NCBI GenBank assembly: GCA_039621445.1
Contig: CP154955.1
Location: 50,419,080-50,483,079 of the forward strand
Origin: Euglena gracilis
Lineage: Eukaryota; Euglenida; Euglenophyceae; Euglenales
Direction: 5' to 3'
DNA: 64,000 nt
The position numbers and the translations under genes are program-made. The notes beneath the pieces were generated by a model that saw only the letters and a list, made by a program, of their open reading frames with translations, was not told the origin of the DNA and did no database searches. Shown here piece after piece: positions 46,300-58,300 of this stretch. The first letter of the stretch is position 1, and each line of letters opens with the position of its first letter.

Positions 46300-46606
46300 C
46301 ATGGAGTCTCTGGCGCCAGAAACTTCGCACCACATCACCGGGGACTTGACCTGGGGACAGTTGGTGGGGATCGACCCTGCCGAGCTCCTTCCCCGAAAAC
46401 AAGAAGAAGAGGGGCCTGATCGGTTGGGCAGATCTGGCAAGGCGACCTGCTGGGGTCGTGTCAGGGGAACCGCCCCGGCACTACCACGCCATCGGAGAGA
46501 AGGGGCAGGATCTGCATCGGAAGCCATTGGGGCACCTGATGGCCCTTCTGGGCTGCGCAAATTGCAATCGTTGCATCAGTCCCGAGTGTTTGATGAGACT
46601 AGGTGA
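46300..46606 (+). CDS. Possible plus-strand exon, function unknown
   Basis: From an ATG at 46300 the plus strand is open to a strong donor ACTAG-GTGAGT at 46607: MESLAPETSHHITGDLTWGQ, LVGIDPAELLPRKQEEEG and on to about 102 codons. Codon bias is weaker than in the minus-strand exons and another frame is also open. It would be the only plus-strand gene here. Confidence 0.25.
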
Positions 46607-46974
46607 GTGGCATGGCCAAAGGACCCGATATCAGCCTGGAGCAAGGCATCGGGCCGAAAATCTTGACACCCAAAAATGGCGAAACTGCGATTCGGAAAAG
46701 TTTGGGAGAAATATTGCAAAAATGGAATTTCATTTCGGCACAAAGCTCCAGACCGAAACAGGCCGTTTGGGGGGGGGTACCCTGGTCAGTATCCGGTCTG
46801 GGTAACCCCCTTGCAAGCCTGGTACAGACACCCCCACCGGCACCCTCCTTATAACAACAAATTGGTCCCCCCTCCCAGACCATCCCTGTCCCCTGGGGCT
46901 TTACTGGAAAGCCCTATCGGGCTTTGACTTTCCATCCAACACAGAGGGGGAGTATTTCTCCAGAAACCCTCAAA

Positions 46975-47463
46975 CAGGGGTTTTCTTAAGGACCCCCCCC
47001 CCCGGGGGGTCCAGCCTCCGGCTGGCAAAAAGGCTGCTGGCTGGAAATGAGCTGCTGGCTGGACCCCCCCCGGGGGATAGGGGGGGGGGAGGGGGGGTCC
47101 GGGGCTGGAGCGGGCTGGGCTGGGCTGGGTCGATGCAAACCAAAATTTTCTAACACATTTTTGCCGTTTTCGACATTTTGATGGATGGATCTGGATCAAG
47201 GCTGGGGAGCTGTGATGGAGGAAGCTGTAATGAGGGAAAAAATGCAGGGATAGGTGAGCTGTTTTTGTTTCAGTTGGCTGTTTTTGTTTCAGTTGGCTGT
47301 TTTGTTTCAGTTGGCTGGCCAGCCTCCGGCCGGGCCGGACCCAACTTTATTTCACTCGACCCCCCCGGGGGGGGGGGGGGGGGCTCCCAGCCCAAATTTG
47401 GGCTGCTGGCTGGCTGGACCCCCCCCGGGGGATGGGGTGCCCTCCGGCTTAAGAAAACCCCTG
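46975..47463. mobile_element. hAT-like miniature element
   Basis: Ends CAGGGGTTTTCTTAAG inverted. Flanks ccctcaaa and ccttcaaa match 7/8. The interior has ggatcaaggctggggagctg and atgcagggataggtga in common with 55926-56433, and three tandem copies of ctgtttttgtttcagttgg at 47258-47312. Confidence 0.75.
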
Positions 47464-47559
47464 CCTTCAAAGCAGCCTGGAAGACATTTGTCCTGGTGTC
47501 ACCTCAAATGAATTCCCCTCTGTTTTCTGAATCACATCCCTTCCAATCAGGCATTGTTG

Positions 47560-47597
47560 TTGTTGCTGTTGTTGTTGTTGTTGCTGCTGTTGCTGTT
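47560..47597. repeat. GTT/GCT trinucleotide tract
   Basis: Short run of gttgttgctgttgtt units. Confidence 0.85.
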
Positions 47598-48879
47598 AAG
47601 GCGCATTAAAAAAAAAACGTTAAAATAAACGTTAAAATAAAATTGCCTTTATACTTTTCACCCAAATATTGAAAAAATGTTTAAAGCCGTAAAAATCCAA
47701 AATGCCTGAAAATGGATTAAAACTTGAAAAAAAACATGCATTCAAGCACAAAGTCAGAGGAAAAAAAAAGAGCACAAACATTACAAGGGGAAGTTATTTG
47801 GCAAACAAACATGACATTCACAACTGCCCCACCCCAAAAAACTGCGCTGTGTTCCTGCCCCCACCAATCCACTCCATGTCCTCTCCATCAACCTAGCAAG
47901 CGGAGGGCCACGCCATGTTTGAACCCGCAAGGCCAACCAACGGTGACTTTTTGGCACTCCTCCAGGGCTGTAGGGAAGGCCTGGTGGGGGGTCGATCCCC
48001 CACCCGGGAGGTGGGTGGGGTCGACCCCCACCCACCACAGCACCCAGGAAAAATTTGACCTAAAAATGGGCAGGGGTCGACGAGCCCCAACCACCAGGAC
48101 AAGGATGGGTCAAAACCGGGTCAAAAAAGTCGAAAAAGTCGAAAAAGCATTTTGGGCCGCCAACCCATTGACTTTGGGTCAAAAACGGGTCAAATAAGTC
48201 GAAAAAATTCGAAAAAAAATAATTTGCTCGAAACGATGTTTTTTGGCCTCCCGGACCCGGAAAAACTGTTTTTGAGCCGAAAATGAGTGTTTTTCGACCC
48301 GGGTGGGGATTTCAACCCCCCCTCACGCACCACCCACAGGGTTTCGGGATTCACGTACAGCCCTGCACTCCTGTTTCATCAAAAAAGAAGTGGACAGGGC
48401 CACGCTGATGACGAACGGGTGGGGGGGATTTATCCCACCCACCCGTATTTTTTAAACTACCATTCTCCAAGGGCAATACAAGGGCGATCTGGCATTGAAA
48501 GGGGTCCAAAACCGAAAAGGCCCAAAAATGCATTTTTTTTATATTTTCAATTCTGGTTCAATATACAATGTTCCAAGGGTGCCAGAAATTCATCCCCCCC
48601 CCCGGCTCGTTTTTGCCAAGATTCTGTGACTTCATTTTTATTTGGTCGGAGAAAATTCTGCCGCACTCAGTTTCTTGGGGGTTCTTTTTTTTGAGGCACT
48701 ATGGCACCAAGGCACCACGGCATGTGGTATATGTCAGGGGAAAATCTCATGGCGCCAGGAAAAAACTTGCCCTAAAAATCAGCGCCGGAGAAAACCCCGG
48801 ATGGGTTCCGGGGAACCCCCCCCCCCGTTTTTGGAGACACCCGTTTTGCCCTGGAACGGATCCCCCATGCGTTTGGCAG

Positions 48880-49100
48880 TATCTGCACAGGGTGCACACT
48901 CATTTGAAATGTGGCGGCAGGGGCTCGGCATGGCGAAGGCACGCAGCTGCCCAGGGGGGGCGATGCATACCATGCACAGCGCGGGTGCAGTGCGACGAGG
49001 TGTCGGGGTCCGAGCCCAGCGCCAGAACTCCAGCCGGAGGGCTGGGCAAGGCCCTCCTCCCCCTCTCCGCACCCGGCCGTGCCTCCGCGGCGGCCGGGCG
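48880..49100 (-). CDS. GC-rich island 3' of the Pcf11-like stop
   Basis: All three minus frames are largely open and rich in R, P and C. A GTATGC donor-like step follows AVHG. It may be an alternative 3' exon of the Pcf11-like gene or its 3' untranslated region; no motif was recognised. Confidence 0.2.
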
Positions 49101-49151
49101 TGGCAGTGCGTGGGTCCAATGGGTGGGTCGGCGGGGAGGGGAGGGGAAGGG

Positions 49152-49320
49152 TCAGGCGGGGGTTCGGTCGGCGGCCCCGACGAAGACGAGGCAGCCCTTG
49201 TGGCACACCACGGGGACGTCCCCGGGGCGGACAAGACACGAGTCCTCCGGGACACAGGCCGGGGGGGGGACAGGGTACTGGTCGCCGGGGCCACGCAGTC
49301 CGAAGTGCATGTGAATTGTT
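49152..49320 (-). CDS. Pcf11-like terminal exon (HKGC half of zinc finger, stop)
   Basis: Acceptor catgtttttcag; one leading base, then TIHMHFGLRGPGDQYPVP, a loop with two cysteines, and VPVVCHKGCLVFVGAADRTP before TGA at 49154-49152. HxxC supplies the second pair of zinc ligands to the CAAC of exon 50190-50337, as in the C-terminal finger of Pcf11 proteins. Confidence 0.7.
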
Positions 49321-52300
49321 CTGAAAAACATGTCCTGAAAGCCATCCACACAGTTAAGTTAGGGTCGGTGTGTATTCCAAGAATGAGGGTGACGCCGCGA
49401 GCAAGAAAAATCGCCACTGGAAGGCACTCGAGAACAGGGAGTGTGAGGGGGCTGTGCTTTTAAATTTCAACTGGAATTTTGCCTGGTTTTCTCTGGGCCT
49501 TTTTGGGCCTGAGGCAAACACCGTGGGTCTTTGATTTGTCAACCGAATCTCGAACACTCGAATGCGTCCCCTTTCTAAAAGGGGACGCGCAGAAAGAGAC
49601 TTCCAAGAAGTACCAAGTTTTTGGAATCACAGGGCTTTCTGTCATTAACTTTATTTTTGATGATATTATTATTTGGAAAGATGTCGTCTGGTGAAATATG
49701 GTGTGTTACCGTCCGAACAAAGATGACGGGAAAAAATGATGGAAAATTTCCAATTCCTCATGGAACACGGTGGTACTTTTTCACTTGTGATAAAAATACT
49801 GAAAAAATGAAACACAAAATATCCATTGTGAAAATGGGAAAATGGTCTGTTGGATGCCTTGTGTTTTTTCAAGACAAACCCTGTTGAACATGTTCCACAT
49901 CCCCATCGTTTTGTGTGAAATGTGGCAACCCCTGAAAGTGCCCCCTCCCAAACGACGCAGAAAAGGTAGGGGGGAAATGACGGGAAGATTTGGGTGGCCT
50001 TCCATCATCTTTGTTTCCTGCCATTTTTGTCCGAACTATATGGTAATCTTCAGCTGATGAAATCTTCGACCAAACGTAGAACCCCTCCGGGGGGCTTGAA
50101 ATGCCACCAGAACATAGAACGGGGGAGGGGTCCATTTTTGGGGGGGGTTTGAAGGCTGTTTCAGCCCACAAAAAAAAAGGCAGCGGGGGAGGGGGCTCGC
50201 CTCAGCCTGGCCAAGGCCCACTCCCCGGAACCGGTGAGGTACTTGCGCAGGGGCTCCCGGCACGCTGCGCAGTGGTGGTCGAGGCTGTCTGTCATGCGGA
50301 GCACGACGTCCGCCGCCGTCGACACCGCCGCCTCCACCTGCCGGGGGGGGGCAGGGGCGGGGGCATGTGGATGGCGGTGACGGAACAGCGGGGAGCGGTG
50401 CGAAGAAGATGGAAGCCGCAAATGACTTTGTGGTATGAAAATACCGGGGTACGTTATGATAAAACGTATTTTTTTTGGTGGAACGTTGTGGCACCCCAGC
50501 TTCGAATAGAAGCCCCTATCCTTATGAGTAGCCCCAGCAACCAAAACGCCAAATAGCAACCCCCCCCCCCTCAAAAGAGGAGAACCTTAACTGAGGCTCA
50601 AACGTGTACCTAACAGGAGCCCCATTTTAACTGACGCACATGGCAATGTCCCGCCCTTGGGGACCAATGTTTCCCAAACTTCCCCCCTAATTGACCTCCG
50701 CCGCCTAATTGCAATTGGACGGTTGGCCTGGCCCAGAGGGGTGTCGTTTAGGGGGGAATGGCAATTCGTTTTGCGAATTCCTAATTTTGAGCGGCAAATG
50801 CCAAAGTTGGTATGCCAAATACTTATTATAAAAGCCAAATTTGGTGTAGTCGGGTGGCCAAGGTGCAAAATACTAATTTTGAACGGTTAACGCATAATCT
50901 GGTGTGCAAAACCCTATTGTCGAGAATAACGCCAAAATTGGTGAACAAAATGCTAATTTTGGATGTCCATTTCCTGATTTGCGATAATGGCTGGGCAGTT
51001 TTAGCCAATTTGTGGAACTCGGGACATCCGTCGTACAATTATGGTCATTTTGCCTCTTAGGTGAAAATCCTTTACCAATTTTTGCACAGTTTGCTAATAT
51101 TGGCAATTTTCGGCCAATTTCGAACATTTTCGCCCATTTGCGTTCATTATGATGGGCGAAAATTGGTGAAAAAAACTGAAGAATGGCTGAAAATGGCCAA
51201 AATGCAGCCTCACCAACGATAAACACCACCCTGCACTTGAAAGTCCCACAGCTGGCCGACAGCGTGCTCCCCCTTCGGCAAGCCACACGTGCCATGCAGA
51301 CCAGGTGGTCCAGTTGGCGCTCCACCCCCCGCGATCCAGTACAGATGATCCAATAACCGGGGGGGGGGAGGCCTGGACCCCCAAAAGAGAAATTTCTTTT
51401 AAGTGCTCCAAACCAAAAACCCAAAAAACCAAAGCTCCATGAACTATGACTAACGCCCATATTGTTGGAACAGATTGACATTTTAAATGAAACTCTAGAA
51501 AATAGTTTTTCGGAACTTATTGACAAGGTCTTTGAAAAAATTCAAACTTTTAAATTTTTTATTAAACTTTCAAAAATCATTTGAAAGTTTAACATCATTC
51601 ACGAAATACCTTGACAGAATTTTTTGAAAAAAATATAAACAAATACAGAATTTGAAGCATTCATGGCATTTGGGGCTATCGGACGTTTCGAATGTCATTT
51701 TGTTCCAAAAACCATATCAAAAGTTTCAAAAAACCTTTGTCAAAACGTTCAGGAAATTCTGTCAAAACTCTGTCAGTGTAAGAATTGGTCAATGTGGTGA
51801 AAGAATAGAAGGCACCAGCTACAATTTGATGTCTTAGAATCCAATTGTCTGAAAAACCTGCCAAAAAAAGCAGGTGGAGGCGACAAGGTTTTAAACTCTT
51901 CCTTTTCCAGTCGTCAACGCTTGCTGCAGCGGGCAGGTATTGTGGAGGACGTGGATGGCAGTTTGGGTGCCAGGTTGCCAGCTGCCAGGCTTTGCATCTG
52001 CGTGCCATGGTGTGCAGGTAGTGACCAGGAGAAATTTACCACACGGAGGGTTGGCTCAGACGAGGGACAAAAAAAACAAAAAAAGAACCACCACATGGGT
52101 CTCTAATCGCCGAACATTGTTCCAAGACAGGCGTGCGGCCCTACGAAATAGGTTTTAGACGAATCAACTGCACCCACAGTTTCAGCAGAGGGGCGTTAGG
52201 CAGCCTGGCACCTTCGCGCCTTGGGGCCCCCTGGTCCCCAACTTAAACCGTTTGAGACACTTGATTCTTGTGTGAAAACCGACCTACTTGCAAAATTTTC

Positions 52301-55300
52301 ATCTACGTTTGGCAATCCAGTTCAGCCACCGAACCCCCCAGTGAAGTGGTCGATCCAGGTCGATCCAGACGACCAGTGGCCTAGGGGTCTGGAACCCCCC
52401 CTCACTACCCGCTGTGGTTAATAGCATTGTGTTACGCAATACCATACCAAAATTAAAGATACATCAATGGATCATTTCCTCCCGCCCTGAACCCGGTCAC
52501 ATCAAACTGTCTCTGCAGAGGGTCGAGGCAAAAAGGGAGTCTGCAGTTGGGGGGGCATACCCGCGGCCGTTTCGCAGGACGTGTCGAGGTGGGCCGCTGT
52601 TCCAGGATGTCAGCCAGCAACACCAGAGCTGGGTCTCATTACGCACAATTCTGAGCATTGCCCTCTGTGATTCAGTACGTATTCTCCTCATTCGGCTTCG
52701 AGGTGTTCAGACCGTTTTTCATCGATACATCGCCGTCGAAAAACCACTCAGTAATTCCAAAGAAACCAGTCATCTGCGGCACGGGAATAGCAGTAATCGG
52801 GTCACGGTTAGACATATGAAGTAGGGTTCCCGATGTGATTGTAGGTGGGGCAAACGTTGAACACAAATATCCAGAAACAAGAGATGGCAATGACATTCAA
52901 CGAAACACAGCAGAAAACTTTGCGTTGATTCTCCCACCAACGTTGGGGGCCCCCTCTCACACTCAGCCATGATTGGGGCCACAGCGGAGTCTTCATCCAC
53001 GGTGGTGGTCACGACCCACTCCGCCGCCGAGAGCAGCCACCGCCGGGACCCGGTCCCCTCCCACTTGCCCCGTCCCCAACGGAGCAGCCAAACGGTGCCG
53101 AAACACCACTTCCTTGACCAGCACGTGAAGAACGCAGCTGTCTCCACATTTAGGCGGCGGATCTCGCACTTGACACATTGTGGGCTTGTTCCTTTCCGCA
53201 TTTGCGCAGAGAGACCACTTTTGTTCGGAGCACTGCTCCATCAACTCAGGGTGTTGCTGAGATGATTTGGGGCAGGTGAGAGCGAGCCCTACACAACACC
53301 ATACACTTTTGATTTCAAAAAAAAATGGTTGGTTCCTTTGCGCAATTGCGCACAGCAACCACTGTGCAAATGCACACAGGAATCACTTGTGTTACCGTGG
53401 GATCGGTCCGTTTGCATAATTGGAAGATTCCCGCATTACGCAAATGGTATCTTTGTGCATTTGTGCAAAGGAACGAACAAGGAAACTTGTGCAACTGCAA
53501 AAATGGTCCATTCAGATGAGGGATTTGCTGCAATTATGCGAACACTTCAACAAGTTACATTGTTGAAAATTAATTATGGCAAAAACACCGACCTTCCGGG
53601 CAAAAACACCCGCCTTCTGGGCCCAAATTAGGGCATCGGCAGTTGAGTGACTGTGAAAACCCCTGAAACATCAAAATAAATGGCAATTCAACGTTTTATC
53701 CTGGAAAAAATGAGTTGAAAGGTGCCCTTCACCCCCAATCCTTTCAAAAAAAGGAGCGGTGCATTTCCTGCAAATTTCCTGACTATCTGTTTTCAGGGGG
53801 GGGATTCCCCGACACGCTGACCAACTCAGATATGCTGTGCCAACACCGCGAATTTCTGGGCGCTGTGTTTCCATTGTCCTCCTGTCTCAGAAATACACAC
53901 TGATAAGGCCTCAAGCACTAAAATTATCTTTTGGAACACTTGCCAATCTCACAAACGAGCCATTTGAAATGCTCCTTTGCGCAATTGGGCAAAGGTGCCA
54001 CTCAGGGTTCCTGCACCATGGGAATACAGGAGACGTAATAACACACAGTTTCACAACAATTATTTTCCAGCTCCAAACAGGCTGACGTGGGGGACTATTG
54101 GATGGTTTTAAAGTGGTTCCGTTGCGCAATTGCGCAAAGGACCATCGATTTTTCTTAATTTTTACGTTGGTGTCACAGAGTCTCGATAGAAGGGAGGTGA
54201 TGTGGCCAACCTGACACAGAGCTCAACTGGTGGCTGGTGGAAATCCTTCCTGTTCTCTAGGGAGACAAAAATTACACAAAATTGCGCAAAACCTCCTGGT
54301 CCCATCCGCCTTTCTTTTTGGCAAAGCGTGCCGGATGGTGTTCTGGAAGCTGGGTGAAAGGTCCAGTCCTTTCCTTGCATTTTGGTTGCTGCAGCATCGT
54401 GAGTGGAGGTTTTTGAAGTTTGTTGCGAACAGGGTGTATTTTCTAGGTTGAAACAGAGTGTTAGGGGGTCAACCCAGGGGTATCGCAACTGGGCGCCCTG
54501 TTTCGGAGGGCAAAAGCAACGAAATTTGGGCTTTCCCCTGGGGTTCACCCCCGCAAAACCGTGAGAATGAATAGACAGAAAGCCGTGTATGCAACCAGCA
54601 TTTCAAAGTCTGGGACCCTGACTAGCCCCCTGAAATGAAAACGTGTTCCTTTGCGCAAATGCGCAAAGGAACACGAAAAAGCTCTTCCATTGTGAGAAAG
54701 TCAGGCAAATATTGTTGAATTTGGATCGGTACCGGAATAGAAAACTGTCTGTTGGCATCGTCGCCTATCCAGGAAGAAAATTTCGCATTCTTTCCAGTTT
54801 GACTCCCAGAAGGAGAGAATCAATCAATATCGGAGGCCATCGGAAAGATTACGGAAAAAGTGTGGGAAAATTGCGGGAAAATTGCGGAAATTGCGGAAAG
54901 TACGGAAAATTGCGGAAACTGCGGGGAAATTGCGGATATCAATTCCCGCCTGAATGATTCAAAATGGTGCCAGGAAAGGCGGTGAAAAAGAGCGGCCGGG
55001 GTTGGAGGGGTCCGGGGCGGGACAGGGCCGCCTTCTGGAAGTGCTGCGCGATGTGGTGGTCCTTGTGCCGCGCCAGCGCCTGCGGGTCCCGGAACCGGCG
55101 ACCCGGGCCGGTGGGGGCGGGGCAGAGATGGAGGAGGGGGAACCTGATATTGGAGGCTTTCGGAAAAAATGAGGAAAATTGGAGCAATCGAGGACAATTG
55201 GGGCAATCGAGGACAATTGGAGCAATTGCGGGAAAATGTAGCAATTACAGAAAATTGTAACAATTACAGAAAATTGTGGCATTGCGGAAATTGTAGCAAT

Positions 55301-58300
55301 TACAGAAAATTGTAGCAAGTGTGGAAAATTGTCGCAATTGTGGGAAATTACGAAAAACTGTGGAAATTGCATAAAAAACTGCAGGAATCGTGGGCAGTTG
55401 CGGAAATTGGAAAAAGTGCGGCAATCAATTCCCCCCCCTGGATTGAGGAGGGTGGGATGGTGGCGCCTTGGGTCGATGCCTGACCCCTGCCCTCACTGGC
55501 CTGAGATAAACCTGAAAGGAATCCCAATTAGACCCCCCTCCCTGAAGCTCCGGCGGGGCCCTTGCCCCTGGCAGTACCCAAATACCCTGGAAGGGGCCAG
55601 AGATGCTCTTCCATGTAGGGAGCAGTCATGGCTTAAAACCGCTTTGCCAAATAACTTGGCCGGGTGCCACGTCATGGGACCCATCGTTTTTGACCTGCCC
55701 CCTGCTGCCTAGCGCCATTTCCAGGCCAACGAGTTCAAACCGGGGTGACTCGGCAACTGCAAAGCCGCGGTGTTGTTTGTTTGCTGTTGGTGTTGTTGTT
55801 GTGTTGCACTGGCCAAAAGCACACCTCCCACCAATCCTGCCTTTGAATAACACAAAACGCATTCAGGTTGGCTGCAAATCTTTGCCAATTCAAAAGAACG
55901 GGATGGTCCACGTCAATCATGCAAGCAGGGGAATTCTTAAGGACCCCTAGGGGGGTCCAGCCTCCAGCTGGCAAAAAGACTGCTGGCTGGATTTGAGCTG
56001 GCTGGCTGGACCCCCCCCAGGGGGGGGGAAGGGGGTCCGGGGCTGGAGGGGCTGGGCTGGGCTGGGTCGGTGAAAAACAAAAATTTCTAAACATTTTTTG
56101 CCATTTTCGACATTTTGGTGGATGGAGCTAGATCAAGGCTGGGGGGCTGTGATGGAGGAAGCTGTGGTGAGGGGAAAAAATGCAGGGATAGGTGACCTGG
56201 GCAGCCCAGTTGGCTGGCCAGCCTGCGGCTGGCTGGCCCAGCCTTCTGCCGGCTGGCCTGGCCTCCGGCCAGGCTGCTGGCCTCCGGCCAGGCTGGACCC
56301 AACTCTATTTCACTCGACCGCAGGGGGGGGGGGGCTAGCCCGAATTTGGGCTGCTGGCTGGATTTGAGCTGGCTAGCTGGCTGGTCCCCCCCCCCCGGGG
56401 AGTAGGGTACCCTCCGGCTTAAGAAATCCCCTGCATGCAAGCAGCCTGACACGAGCAGAGTAGGGCTGGTGGGCACCTTTGGCAGCCGCAGACAGAGGCC
56501 CTTCTTTTGTACACCGCCAATCCCTTAGAACGTTGATGGAAAACCAAGAGAGGCCATCAGTGAAAATCACCACTGAAAAAGAAAAAAGACAAAAGTGTCT
56601 GACGGCCGCAGACGACCCTCTACGCCGGTCCAGGCTCCCACTGACCCGGGGGCGGAGGGCGCACTGGTCGCAGACCAGCCGCGGCCCGCTGTGCAGCGCG
56701 TCGCGGAGGAGGGCGGTCCGCTGCCGGCGCTGCGCCGCCCAGTCCAGTGGCGCTAGCGACAGCGGCCGGGGCAGGGGGTTCACATCGAGTCAGAACAAAA
56801 ATACGCGAAACCAAAATGATGGGAAACCGCCCAATTTTCCCGCCAATTTTCCCGCCATTCATTTTTCCAAAATCGCCCAACCAAGTTAATGTTTCCTGTC
56901 TTATATCCCCCCGTCAATTAAGTTTCCCGCCATTTATGTCCGGACTGTACAGTCCGAACATAAATGACCGGAAAGATACATATTGGGAAAGCACCTGAAT
57001 TTTCCTTGAACTATTTCCCCATCATTTTTTTCCACAGCACCTTTCCGACACGTCCTTGAGGCAAAGAGAAGACAGGGAAAACAGAGAAGGTCATTGTCCA
57101 TTGTCTGTCCATTGTGCATAATCGGTCCATTGCCTATGGAGGGCAGACTACAGATGAATGGTCAAAAAACAGCCGTCACACACCTGAGATATGCAAACAA
57201 CACATTTTCGGATGGTTTTCACACCACAGTCTCAGAGAGTAAACCCCTCCCAAATATAAAGCCCCCCTCCCCAAATATAAAGCCCCCCCCCCAGGGGGTT
57301 TGGTTTTGCCGCCCAAATATAAGCCCCCCCCCCCGACGTGGTGCCAGACGCTGGCGTCATTCAGAAAACAGTGGGAAAATCTGGGGTGGACACAACATTT
57401 TTTTCACCAGAGATGCTCCATTTTGGACAATTTCTGCAAAAAATAGGCGGTGCACAACAAAAATTGGGCATAAAATTGGTATTTGACCACAATTGAAGGC
57501 TGTCGAAGGTCACAGAGGCCACCCAAAAAAGGTTGCTTCCCCCCCCCCAAATATAAAGCCCTCCCCAAACATAAAGCCCCCCCTGAGGGTCTTGAAATCC
57601 CGTCCAAATATAAAGTCGGCGGGCTTTATATTTGGGGGGGGTTAGGGTTTCTGGTTGCACATCCCAGGAGCGACGGATGACAGCAGAATCTTTCCGAAAA
57701 TTCAACCGGGGATTTTGGGTGCTATTTTGGGTCCTATGGGACTTCGAAAATTTTCGAAAATTTTGGGAAGCTATTACCCCCCCCCAAATAATACCCCTCG
57801 GGCTGGGACTTCGGCATACATACATACACAGATATACACATATATATGGCAAGTGTTAAGTTTAGTACCCCCCCGGGGGTACTAAACTTGACACCGGGTT
57901 GGGCACGGGGTGTACCTGGGGCAAGTGAAGGCGTAGGGTTAGGACTGGCCGGCCTGGGTGCCGGCCGCACGCGCAACGCGCATCCCCCCCCTGGGCTGGG
58001 CCGGCAGGCCCGCTGGCCTGACCGCCGGGGGCAAATCCTGACACCCCGCCTTTTGGAGTCACCCCAACGGCCAGGCGGGGCTAAGCCCCTTGTGGGGGCC
58101 GACCGTTCGGCACGCTTTTTCTTGCTCCCTGCGTATCTGCCGCCTTTGGGAATCGTGCCTCCCTGGGCCCAGGGGGGATTCGTGTCGTGCATGCGGCCGC
58201 CAGCACCCAGGCCGGCAAGACCTAACCCTAACCCTACGCCTTCACTTGCCCCAGGTATACCCCATGCCCAACCCGGTGTCAAGTTCAGTACCCCGGGGGG

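Noticed and set aside
45596-46606. 336-codon plus-strand frame as a single gene
   Set aside because: The first two thirds lie in a hAT-like element and G-runs that keep frames open; only the 3' part with a donor is kept as a weak exon candidate.
48568-49463. Plus-strand frames of 248 and 273 codons
   Set aside because: They are antisense to the Pcf11-like terminal exon, whose minus frame has far stronger third-position G/C bias and zinc-finger residues in register with the neighbouring exon.
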